Source: Polynucleobacter sp. UBA2650
Lineage (GTDB): Bacteria > Pseudomonadota > Gammaproteobacteria > Burkholderiales > Burkholderiaceae
Assembly: GCA_002359975.1 (NCBI GenBank)
Contig: DENG01000109.1
Coordinates: 24,542 to 31,946 of the forward strand
DNA length: 7,405 nucleotides
Direction of reading: 5' to 3'
A program made the translations under genes and the position numbers. The first letter of the stretch is position 1; each line of letters begins with the position of its first letter. The notes under the pieces were generated by a model. It was not told the origin of the DNA and searched no databases. It saw nothing but the letters and a program-made list of their open reading frames with translations. Shown one piece after another: positions 1-5,939 of the stretch.

Positions 1-1488
1 AACTGTGATGATCGGTAGGTTGTAACGGCAGATGGTTTCAAGCTCCATTCCGCTAAAGCCAAAAGCACTATCGCCCTCAATCGCTATCACAGGCTGCTTG
101 CTGACAACTGCAGCACCAATGGCATAACCCATGCCAATACCCATAATGCCCCAGGTTCCAGAGTCAAAGCGCTTGCGTGGCTTATACATATTGACGATGC
201 TTCTGGCGTAGTCCAATGTATTGGCACCTTCGTTCACGATATTTACATCGGGATTGGCTTTCACAACATCCCGAATGACGCGTAAGGCACTGTGGAAGTT
301 CATTGGGGATGGGTTCTTAGAAAGAGTCTCCTCCATCTTCGCAATATTCTTATCGCTCTTTTCTTTAATTGCGCTAAGCCACTCTGAACTTGGCTTAGGA
401 ACGCTAGCTATCTGCTTCAAAAGCTCATTAACACAGGAGCCAACATCTCCAATCACCGGTGCAGCGATCGGTACGTTGCTATCAATCTCAGTTGGTGCAA
501 TATCAATCTGAATAAATTTCTTCAAATGGTTGCCCCAGGTCTTGCCCTTACCGTGAGCCAAGAGCCAGTTCAAACGGGCACCGATCAACATGACCGTATC
601 TGCTTCTGACAATACGAATGAGCGGGCTGCAGATGCGCATTGTGGATGCGTATCGGGCAGCAAGCCTTTGGCCATCGACATGGGCAAATATGGAATACCA
701 GACTTCTCAACTAAATCTTTGATCTCCTGATCAGCTTGAGCATATGCCGCGCCCTTACCTAGAAGAATTAAAGGACGCTTGGCTGATTTCAATACATCAA
801 TAGCGCGCTTTACTGCGTCTGCTGCAGGAATTTGCTTTGGGGCCGCATCAATGACGCGGAACAAAGACTCTTTACCCTTTTGAGCAGGAATACTTTGACC
901 TAAAAGCTGGGCAGGAAGATCCAAGTAAACGCCACCTGGACGACCAGATACCGCTGCACGAATTGCACGCGCTACACCAATGGCAATGTCTTCAGCTTTA
1001 TTAACACGATAAGAAGCTTTAGCGTATGGTTTGGCCGCATTGAGCTGATCCATCTCTTCATAATCGCCTTGCTGTAAATCCACAATCTCGCGCTCGCTGG
1101 AGCCAGAGATCAAAATCATGGGGAAGCAATTTGTGGTGGCATTGGCGAGCGCGGTTAAGCCATTCAAAAATCCTGGGGCAGAAACCGTTAAGCAGATGCC
1201 AGGCTTTTGAGTCATGTAACCAGCGATCGCTGCTGCATTACCGGCATGTTGCTCGTGACGAAATCCAATAAATCGCATTCCCTCTGCCTGCGCCAAGCGT
1301 GCAAGGTCTGTAATGGGAATACCAACCAAGCCGAAGATGGTGTCAATATCATTTGCTTTCAGAGCATCGATCACCAGATGAAAACCATCAGTTAATGGGG
1401 CGTCTTCTGCCGTACTGTTTGCAGAATGCTCTTTGGTCGCTGTCAACATAAGCTTGTCTCTCTCATTGGGATTGGTGGTCTTCAACAT
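1..1488 (-). CDS. oxc: Oxalyl-CoA decarboxylase, 3' end cut by window edge
   Basis: This thiamine-diphosphate (TPP) enzyme converts oxalyl-CoA to formyl-CoA and CO2 in cytoplasmic oxalate catabolism, normally paired with formyl-CoA:oxalate CoA-transferase. The 496 residues seen match the Oxalobacter enzyme closely as I recall it: LTDGFH near the N-terminus, [21 protein letters not shown] with the TPP-activating Glu (residue 79), SAPGFLNG, the stretch [40 protein letters not shown], and [22 protein letters not shown] at about 472-474 opens the TPP/Mg motif; its closing Asn residues and roughly 95 C-terminal residues lie outside the window. Two in-frame ATGs, at 1488 and 1449, are possible. I chose 1488 because AAGGAGG lies just upstream of it, although with only 2 nt between GGAGG and ATG. 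The 1449 start would remove 13 non-conserved residues. The regulator gene lies upstream on the same strand, with a promoter and a palindrome in the gap. Confidence 0.96.
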   Translation of the reverse strand, partial: MLKTTNPNERDKLMLTATKEHSANSTAEDAPLTDGFHLVIDALKANDIDTIFGLVGIPITDLARLAQAEGMRFIGFRHEQHAGNAAAIAGYMTQKPGICLTVSAPGFLNGLTALANATTNCFPMILISGSSEREIVDLQQGDYEEMDQLNAAKPYAKASYRVNKAEDIAIGVARAIRAAVSGRPGGVYLDLPAQLLGQSIPAQKGKESLFRVIDAAPKQIPAADAVKRAIDVLKSAKRPLILLGKGAAYAQADQEIKDLVEKSGIPYLPMSMAKGLLPDTHPQCASAARSFVLSEADTVMLIGARLNWLLAHGKGKTWGNHLKKFIQIDIAPTEIDSNVPIAAPVIGDVGSCVNELLKQIASVPKPSSEWLSAIKEKSDKNIAKMEETLSKNPSPMNFHSALRVIRDVVKANPDVNIVNEGANTLDYARSIVNMYKPRKRFDSGTWGIMGIGMGYAIGAAVVSKQPVIAIEGDSAFGFSGMELETICRYNLPIITV

Positions 1489-1505
1489 TACCTCCTTAAA
1501 AAAGG

Positions 1506-1524
1506 GTCTCAGTTGAACTGAGAC
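1506..1524 (-). terminator. Terminator-like palindrome ahead of oxc
   Basis: GTCTCAGT-TGA-ACTGAGAC is a perfect 8-bp inverted repeat with a 3-nt loop. On the minus strand it is followed by CC and six Ts (1503-1498), the layout of an intrinsic terminator for transcripts coming from the upstream regulator gene. The T run touches the oxc Shine-Dalgarno sequence (complement of 1491-1497). It could instead be a DNA operator, since perfect odd-spaced palindromes over a start point often bind repressors. The shape is certain; the role is not. Confidence 0.6.
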
Positions 1525-1526
1525 GA

Positions 1527-1569
1527 ATCTTAGGTCTGCGCGGGTGGATCAGCATTGACTTTCGTCAAT
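1527..1569 (-). promoter_or_regulatory. Predicted oxc promoter with Fnr-type box
   Basis: ATTGAC-TTTC-GTCAAT (1554-1569) is a perfect palindrome with the TTGA-N6-TCAA geometry of Fnr/FixK-type sites. On the minus strand a -10-like TAAGAT covers 1532-1527, predicting a start near 1520. The box centre (1561.5) then falls at -41.5, the class II position for Crp/Fnr activators. The -35 hexamer at 17-bp spacing (ATGCTG) is poor, as expected of an activator-dependent promoter. The predicted leader to the ATG at 1488 would be about 32 nt and would contain the Shine-Dalgarno sequence. Confidence 0.5.
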
Positions 1570-1572
1570 TTC

Positions 1573-1598
1573 CCCTAAAATCCAATAAATACTTAGGG
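1573..1598 (-). repeat. Inverted repeat downstream of the regulator gene
   Basis: CCCTAA (1573-1578) and TTAGGG (1593-1598) form a 6-bp stem with a 14-nt A/T-rich loop, 37 bp past the regulator stop codon. On the minus strand there is no clear T run after it, so it is at best a weak terminator or RNA-end-protecting hairpin. Confidence 0.25.
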
Positions 1599-1634
1599 TT
1601 AGCTCGTATTTCATGGGCCTAAAACTCTGATGAC

Positions 1635-2252
1635 TTATACAAAAAGCTCTTTATGCTTACTCTTAAGCCTACTTAGAGTTTCTGGGGAAAGATTGAGATA
1701 GGCCGCTAGTTCTTTCTTGGGCAAAACCTGAAAAAGGTTCTCATACTTGCGCAAGAAGCGCTCAACTCGACCAGGGGCGTCCAACATGTGAAGCGTGATG
1801 GTATGAGCCATAATTTCGCTCATTAAGCGCATAACCTCAAACTCAAAACTCTCTTTTAATTTAGGGTGAGCATCCAAAAACTCAGCCCATTTCTTCAGAG
1901 GCATACGCGCAACCCGTGCTTTGGTAACTGAGGCAATACTGTATGGCGCTGACCGTTGAAGGCGCCAAGCTGCATAACTCGTTTCAATATCTTGCTCGAT
2001 TGCAAAACGCAGAATCATCTCTTTAGCATCGGCGCTTGACACAATCCGTTTCAGAATCCCGTCCAACACAAAATATTGCTCCATCTGATAGCTGCCCTGA
2101 CGCAATAAAATCTCAGACTTCTTTAGATCAGAAATCTCCAAAGAACCCTCTAACTCAGCCATGCTGTTTTGATCTAAGCTTTGTAAAACAATGTTCTGGC
2201 TTAGCTGCAAGCGGATGAGATTCTTTTCGGGATGCTTATCGAGTATGGTCAT
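1635..2252 (-). CDS. Crp/Fnr-family transcriptional regulator
   Basis: A 205-residue cytoplasmic DNA-binding regulator. Residues about 20-115 form the cyclic-nucleotide-binding-like beta-roll (ILLRQGS, YFVLDGILKRI, RSAPYSIASVTKARVARMP). Residues about 128-158 are the dimerisation helix, and 178-203 a winged helix-turn-helix (LPKKELAAYLNLSPETLSRL). The recognition helix has E191, S194 and R195, the E-x-x-S-R pattern that Fnr uses to read TTGA half sites. There is no cysteine in the protein, so an Fnr iron-sulphur cluster is excluded. R100-S101 resembles part of the Crp phosphate-binding loop, but the usual preceding GE is not evident, so the signal cannot be named. An ATG at 2276 would add 8 residues; I prefer 2252 because AAAGGA lies 3 nt upstream. 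The gene sits upstream of oxc on the same strand and diverges from the B12 operon. A role in oxc control is inferred. Confidence 0.9.
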   Translation of the reverse strand: MTILDKHPEKNLIRLQLSQNIVLQSLDQNSMAELEGSLEISDLKKSEILLRQGSYQMEQYFVLDGILKRIVSSADAKEMILRFAIEQDIETSYAAWRLQRSAPYSIASVTKARVARMPLKKWAEFLDAHPKLKESFEFEVMRLMSEIMAHTITLHMLDAPGRVERFLRKYENLFQVLPKKELAAYLNLSPETLSRLKSKHKELFV

Positions 2253-2327
2253 AATTCCTTTACCGTAACTCCTCATTGTAAGCCTTGAAAAGTAGCAAAT
2301 AAGAGCTTTCCTGAGTCATAAATAGGG

Positions 2328-2333
2328 TAATAT
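2328..2333 (+). promoter_or_regulatory. Possible -10 element for the B12 riboswitch operon
   Basis: TAATAT lies about 7 nt before 2340, just where the riboswitch sequence begins (GGTCGTGG from 2339). No good -35 hexamer is visible; TTTCCT at 2307-2312 gives a short 15-bp spacer. Position relative to the aptamer is the main support. Confidence 0.35.
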
Positions 2334-2334
2334 T

Positions 2335-2520
2335 GCTAGGTCGTGGTGCCCGAATGCTTTGCATTGGGGTTAAACGGGAAACACTATCCAAACGTGTGCT
2401 GCCCCCGCAACGGTAAGTGAATGTGCTAGTTCATCGGCACTAAGGTTTGATAAGCCACTGTGTAGTCAACATGGGAAGGCTAAACCCCAAAGTTCACCAG
2501 CCCGGATACCGGCCAAGACA
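2335..2520 (+). ncRNA. Cobalamin riboswitch aptamer
   Basis: This is the leader of the B12 uptake genes, and it binds a cobalamin (adenosylcobalamin in most members of this class) to switch expression off. The conserved blocks occur in order: GGTGCCCG near 2345, GGGTTAAACGGGAAACAC near 2376, GCTGCCCCCGCAACGGTAAG near 2398-2417 (ligand-core strand), AGCCACTG near 2453, GGGAAGGC near 2473, and the B12 box AGCCCGGATACCGGCC at 2499-2514. The L5-type loop contains GTCAA (2465-2469). Its complement TTGAC at 2580-2584 is one possible kissing partner in the expression platform. The perfect pair GTTCAC (2492-2497) and GTGAAC (2532-2537) encloses the B12 box and could be a competing ligand-free fold. 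Exact 5' and 3' ends are approximate. Confidence 0.95.
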
Positions 2521-2657
2521 GGTGGAATTTCGTGAACGGGGACCTTCGCGCGCCAATAGAGGGTCCTCACACGCCCACATTGACGCTCATCCCTATTCCG
2601 AGTTCTGTATCGCCCGCCAACGGGGAGGTTGGCAGGCATTACAACTTAGGAATCATC
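2521..2657 (+). promoter_or_regulatory. Riboswitch expression platform and btuB leader
   Basis: This 137-nt non-coding stretch lies between the aptamer and the btuB start. Hairpin one pairs GGGGACC (2538-2544) with GGTCCTC (2562-2568), including one G-U pair. Hairpin two pairs GCCAAC (2616-2621) with GTTGGC (2628-2633) around a GGGGAG loop, extended past one C-A mismatch by GCC/GGC (2612-2614 with 2635-2637). Neither is followed by a T run, so control at translation initiation is more likely than termination. The btuB Shine-Dalgarno AGGAA is at 2648-2652, five bases before the ATG and just outside hairpin two. Confidence 0.55.
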
Positions 2658-4571
2658 ATGCACTCATGCATATCAGTAAGGCCGTCTTTAAAAAAAGTGG
2701 CTAAGTTATCTGTCTTTGCTTTACTAGCAACAACTCTTATTCATACTCAACCCGCAATGGCACAGAGTAGCAATGTCTTAGTAGCAAATACCAACAACTC
2801 AATCGATCCTGTCATTGTGACTGCAACACGAACCCCTACTCGTGCTAACGATGTTCTTGCTGACTATGTATACATTGGGCCCGAAGAAATTGCTGATGCG
2901 GGACAAACCAGTCTTGTGCAGCTCCTCCAAAGGCAACGGGGCGTTGAAATCTCAAGTAATGGTGGTAGTGGTGCTATTGCTAGCGTGTTTTTACGAGGTG
3001 CAAACTCGGGACAAACCCTGGTTTTGATTGATGGAGTTCGCTCCCAATCAACAAACTCAGGTTCGCCATCCTGGCAAGCAATCCCTCTATCAATCATTGA
3101 TCATATTGAAATTATTTTTGGACCACAGAGTAGTTTGTATGGATCAGATGCAATTGGTGGAGTAGTCCAGATTTTCACAAAAACTGGTGATGGGCCGATC
3201 CAGGTTGGTGCATCAACTGGCTACGGTACTTATGGCACCTCAATTTCTGATGCGAGTATTTATGGCAGCACATCGGGTGATCAAAAAATTAGATACTCCC
3301 TGAGTGCTACTGCAGAGAATGCAGCTGGTTTCAATACCATTGCTACAAATAATTCTTCTCGTAGTTACTACAACACCTCGCAAGCTATAGGCTACACTCG
3401 CACTGGGGCGGCAGGTAAGTTAAGTCAAGAATGGTCAAAGGGGCAAGAATTAGGTTTGCAAATATTTGCCAGCAGAAATAATGGCCAATACCCAGTCTAC
3501 TCAAGTTCAAAGCCAATCGGTAATCAAATTAATGATGTCAGTACGTATGCAGTATTTTCAAAAAATCAATTTACAGAAAAATGGAAAAGTTTATTGCAAA
3601 TTGCACAATCCTATGATTTGGGACAGGCATTAACTCCAACCAGCAATGCCGTCACAAATTCCCGTCAAAACATATACACTTGGCAAAACGATATTACCGT
3701 TGGAAAAGACCTAGTTCAGTTTGTAGCAGAACGAAAAGTTGCCTCTGTTTATTCAACTTCAGGTCGAGGTCTAAGTCTTGATCAGACAACTAACTCATTT
3801 GCTGGCGCATATCAATTAAAACGAGAATCGCATTTGGGCAATATCAGTTTACGTAGTGACAATATCACGGACTATGGCCCTCAAACTACCGGAAATATTG
3901 CATATGGATATTTTTTTACTAAACAATTACGAACTAATATCAATTACGGAACAGGATTTAAGGCACCATCATTTTATGATCTTTACTACCCAAATTACGG
4001 TGTTTCCACTTTAAAACCTGAAAAAAGCAAAAACAGTGAGGTTGGGTTGCACTATGAAACAAAGAAGTTTGATGTCCGTGTAATTGCCTATAGCAACACA
4101 ATTACAAACTTGATTCAATATTCAAGTAGCGGCTGCCCCACAGGGTATAGCTCTTGCGCAAGTAACGTTGCAAATGCCAAGATTACTGGCTTATCAATCG
4201 GCGGCGCTATTAGATCGGGATATTTTTCTTTGAGAGGTTCCTTTGACCAACAAAATCCTATTGATGAGAGTACAGGTTTTGTTTTAGCAAAACGCGCTCG
4301 TCAATTTGGAAATATTGGAACAGAATACAAAACGAGCAAATCAGCTTTTGGAGCAGAAGGTACACTCCAGGCCAATCGAAATGACTTCAGTAATACAGGA
4401 TATATGGGCGGCTATGCAATCTACAACCTATACGGCAATTATGAGTTTGCCAAAGACTGGACCTTGTTTGGGCGTTGGAACAATATCTTCAACAAAGATT
4501 ACCAACTTTCATATGGTTACAACACCCCGGGATCCAATCTTTTTGTGGGAGTGCGGTATGCTATGAAATAA
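2658..4571 (+). CDS. btuB: BtuB-like TonB-dependent cobalamin receptor
   Basis: This outer-membrane 22-strand barrel receptor imports vitamin B12 using TonB energy. The 637-residue length compares with 614 for E. coli BtuB. Residues 1-35 form a signal peptide (basic LKKVAK, hydrophobic core, AMA before QSS). DPVIVTATRTPT at 50-61 is the TonB box. The plug domain runs about 65-178, with LLQRQRGVEISSNGGSG, FLRGANSGQTLVLIDGVR and the hallmark GPQSSLYGSDAIGGVVQIFT. The rest is barrel, including NYGTGFKAPSFYDLYYPNYG and LKPEKSKNSEVG, typical of TonB-dependent receptors. A Cys pair (SGCPTGYSSCAS) probably staples an extracellular loop. The cobalamin riboswitch just upstream supports the substrate. 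The start at 2658 has AGGAA five bases upstream and sits at the signal peptide; an in-frame GTG at 2532 would translate riboswitch leader. The last residues, RYAMK, lack the usual terminal aromatic. Confidence 0.95.
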   Translation: MHSCISVRPSLKKVAKLSVFALLATTLIHTQPAMAQSSNVLVANTNNSIDPVIVTATRTPTRANDVLADYVYIGPEEIADAGQTSLVQLLQRQRGVEISSNGGSGAIASVFLRGANSGQTLVLIDGVRSQSTNSGSPSWQAIPLSIIDHIEIIFGPQSSLYGSDAIGGVVQIFTKTGDGPIQVGASTGYGTYGTSISDASIYGSTSGDQKIRYSLSATAENAAGFNTIATNNSSRSYYNTSQAIGYTRTGAAGKLSQEWSKGQELGLQIFASRNNGQYPVYSSSKPIGNQINDVSTYAVFSKNQFTEKWKSLLQIAQSYDLGQALTPTSNAVTNSRQNIYTWQNDITVGKDLVQFVAERKVASVYSTSGRGLSLDQTTNSFAGAYQLKRESHLGNISLRSDNITDYGPQTTGNIAYGYFFTKQLRTNINYGTGFKAPSFYDLYYPNYGVSTLKPEKSKNSEVGLHYETKKFDVRVIAYSNTITNLIQYSSSGCPTGYSSCASNVANAKITGLSIGGAIRSGYFSLRGSFDQQNPIDESTGFVLAKRARQFGNIGTEYKTSKSAFGAEGTLQANRNDFSNTGYMGGYAIYNLYGNYEFAKDWTLFGRWNNIFNKDYQLSYGYNTPGSNLFVGVRYAMK

Positions 4572-4603
4572 TCATTTTTGGGCTAATTTAGGTCTAAAAT
4601 GAT
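4571..4603 (+). repeat. A/T-rich inverted repeat between btuB and btuM
   Basis: ATCATTTT (4571-4578) and AAAATGAT (4596-4603) are perfect 8-bp complements around a 17-nt loop, starting on the last base of the btuB stop. No T run follows. It could be a weak attenuator or an mRNA processing or stability hairpin that sets the btuB to btuM ratio. Confidence 0.35.
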
Positions 4604-4624
4604 CCCTTAAGTTAAGGAGAGTAC

Positions 4625-5161
4625 ATGTTGAATTTATCGACCAAACAAACTGTTGTGATAGCAGTCGCTTTCTCCTTGGTCTTATGGGCAACTCGGGGGC
4701 AACATGTTGCCTCTTTGTTTGGTCTGCCAGATGCTACTTGGGCTATCTCCTTCATGGTGGGCTTTTTATTTGGCCCTCTTCTCTTTTTAGTAATCTTGGC
4801 TCAGGCCTTTCTGGTTGATTACTTGGCGATGGGTAATTCTTTAATGAATATGGCTTACTTTTCTCTCATCCCTGCCTACCTAGCTTTGTACTTAACTGGT
4901 AAATGGTTTCGGGGTCAGTATGACAAGCAAGGTCTGACATTGGGTGCTTTTGCACTGTCCTTTATTGGCGGTATTGCAATTTGTGAGCTTGTTTCAAGTG
5001 GCTCATTCTATTTTCAGAAGAGTACAGCTTCGTTGAGTGGCTTTGTTGAGCTCTTTGGTCAGTATTTCTTTGGCAATTTGTTCTTTGCCTTTTGCTATGT
5101 GCTGGTTTCCTCGCTCGCCTTCTATCTAATGGTTGGCGCCACGAACAAAAAGCTGGCGTAA
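4625..5161 (+). CDS. btuM: BtuM-like cobalamin transporter (S-component type)
   Basis: A 178-residue, very hydrophobic inner-membrane protein with about six predicted helices: roughly 8-24, 38-56, 57-69, 74-93, 104-130 and 140-171. Size, helix count and position right after a riboswitch-controlled btuB fit the BtuM family, small proteins related to ECF-transporter S-components and proposed to move B12 across the inner membrane without a dedicated ATPase. The family call rests on context and overall character rather than a diagnostic motif; WATRGQHVASLFGLP and FLFGPLLFL look family-like. A clear Shine-Dalgarno TAAGGAGA ends 4 nt before the ATG, and the gene follows btuB by 53 nt. The only cysteines are C120 and C157. 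The B12-coordinating cysteine I recall near residue 80 in the characterised Thiobacillus BtuM is not present here; residue 80 is Ser. A generic ECF S-component is the main alternative. Confidence 0.7.
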   Translation: MLNLSTKQTVVIAVAFSLVLWATRGQHVASLFGLPDATWAISFMVGFLFGPLLFLVILAQAFLVDYLAMGNSLMNMAYFSLIPAYLALYLTGKWFRGQYDKQGLTLGAFALSFIGGIAICELVSSGSFYFQKSTASLSGFVELFGQYFFGNLFFAFCYVLVSSLAFYLMVGATNKKLA

Positions 5162-5182
5162 GCACTAATCAACCCCATCCAC

Positions 5183-5425
5183 ATGGCGCACGATTCTTTA
5201 GAACAAATCCTGCGTCGTCTCTCTGAGAAGATGAAGATGGTGAACTCTTCTGTTGAGGCTTTGCGCCAAGATCGCATCATGTTAGAAGGCAAGATCGAAG
5301 ATGCCCAAAAACGGATTGAACATATTCTGAAGCGCTTGCCCGAGCAAAACGATTCTCGCCAAATGAACTTATTGACTGATACCACTCCGCCTGTAGATAA
5401 GGATCATGACTCAACAACGCATTGA
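5183..5425 (+). CDS. ZapB-like small coiled-coil protein
   Basis: An 80-residue charged protein that is almost entirely coiled coil from about 3 to 52 (LEQILRRLSEKMKMVNSSVEAL, then LEGKIEDAQKRIEHILKRLP with leucine/isoleucine heptads), with a polar, probably disordered tail (TTPPVDKDHDSTTH). Length and position directly before zapA fit the small ZapB/TIGR02449-type proteins that join ZapA at the FtsZ ring; homology to E. coli ZapB (81 residues) is inferred from form and context, not from a motif. The stop overlaps the zapA start by 20 nt, suggesting translational coupling. It begins only 21 nt after btuM with no terminator between. The ATG at 5183 has no evident Shine-Dalgarno; the in-frame ATG at residue 17, preceded by GAGAAG, is an alternative start but would remove the first heptads. 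Confidence 0.75.
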   Translation: MAHDSLEQILRRLSEKMKMVNSSVEALRQDRIMLEGKIEDAQKRIEHILKRLPEQNDSRQMNLLTDTTPPVDKDHDSTTH

Positions 5426-5759
5426 AGTAAGCCTTGCTGGCCACAAAATCACCCTTGCTACTACTAGCGATCATGAACCCTTATTGCGCGAGGCATGCGC
5501 CTTTGCGGATGAGCAAATACAACTAGCGCTTGCGAGTGGCAATAAAAGTATTGAGCGCGCTGCGATGATGGCTGCCATTAAATTAGCTGGCGAGTTAATT
5601 CAGGCGCAGAAGATGATTGCTCAATCCTCCCCTAATCCTCAGGTTAATCCTGAACACCTCATTCAAATTGAACAGGAAGTCCTTGCACTTGAACAGCAAG
5701 TAGACTCCCTCATGAAAACCCTTTCCCTGCCTGGTGCGCCAAGGCCAATAGTTCCTTGA
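5406..5759 (+). CDS. zapA: Cell division protein ZapA
   Basis: This cytoplasmic protein bundles FtsZ filaments and recruits ZapB at the division site. The 117 residues fit the family (109 in E. coli). Residues 1-40 form the small globular domain (VSLAGHKITLATTSDHEPLLREACAFADEQI). After a helix with AAMMAAIKLAGELIQAQKM (about 52-72), a C-terminal coiled coil follows (HLIQIEQEVLALEQQVDSLMKTL). AAGGA ends 2 nt before the start, and the gene overlaps the ZapB-like gene by 20 nt. The last codons lie inside the predicted 5' closing stem of the 6S RNA. A zapA-ssrS order is also found in E. coli, which supports both calls. Confidence 0.92.
   Translation: MTQQRIEVSLAGHKITLATTSDHEPLLREACAFADEQIQLALASGNKSIERAAMMAAIKLAGELIQAQKMIAQSSPNPQVNPEHLIQIEQEVLALEQQVDSLMKTLSLPGAPRPIVP
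5689..5716 (+). promoter_or_regulatory. Candidate ssrS promoter within zapA
   Basis: TTGAAC (5689-5694), 16 bp, then CATGAA (5711-5716) predicts a start near 5723. That agrees with the 5' edge of the 6S closing stem. The -10 match is weak (3 of 6), so support is mainly positional. Confidence 0.3.
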
Positions 5760-5937
5760 ACCGATGCGTAAGCATACGGAACGGGCATTGCAGTATGGGC
5801 GCGAGCGTCTGATCGATCTACAGTGCGGGCTTGTCTTGCACTCCCTGGGTCATTTGATGCACCCGAAGTATTGCTACCGTACCACCTTGAACTTTAGGGT
5901 TCAGGATGACGGCCTAGCGCCCAAGGCGGGGATCCTT
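5724..5937 (+). ncRNA. ssrS: 6S RNA
   Basis: 6S RNA mimics an open promoter and sequesters sigma70 RNA polymerase, mainly in stationary phase. The closing stem pairs CCCTGCCT (5725-5732) with AGGCGGGG (5924-5931), GCGC (5736-5739) with GCGC (5917-5920), and GGCC (5743-5746) with GGCC (5911-5914). The 5' bubble strand TTCCTTGAACCGAT aligns with the E. coli CCCCTGAGCCGAT segment. The 3' bubble strand starts CACCTTGAAC and closes GGGTTCAGG, the small hairpin also seen in E. coli 6S. Further pairs TACGG/CCGTA and GCAGTAT/GTATTGC continue the upper stem. At about 214 nt it is longer than E. coli 6S (184), and the 5' end is the least certain point. It follows zapA, as in E. coli, but the next gene is a TSUP exporter rather than the ygfA found there. 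Confidence 0.9.
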
Positions 5938-5939
5938 TC

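Noticed and set aside
221..511. Plus-strand open frame of 96 codons opposite oxc
   Set aside because: The minus strand encodes the well-conserved oxc here; this is an antisense shadow without a ribosome site or recognisable product.
1635..2252. The regulator as an oxygen-sensing Fnr
   Set aside because: The protein has no cysteine, so it cannot hold the iron-sulphur cluster.
2285..2298. TTGAAAAGTAGCAA upstream of the regulator gene as a second Fnr-type box (autoregulation)
   Set aside because: Only TTG-N8-CAA matches; the inner bases are not symmetric, unlike the perfect site at 1554-1569.
2532..2657. In-frame upstream extension of btuB from a GTG at 2532, adding 42 residues
   Set aside because: It would translate the riboswitch expression platform and place a non-signal-like sequence ahead of a good signal peptide. 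The ATG at 2658 has its own Shine-Dalgarno sequence.
2447..2704. Open frame of 85 codons across the riboswitch
   Set aside because: It lies within the aptamer and leader, and its product resembles no family I know; it is explained by structured RNA.
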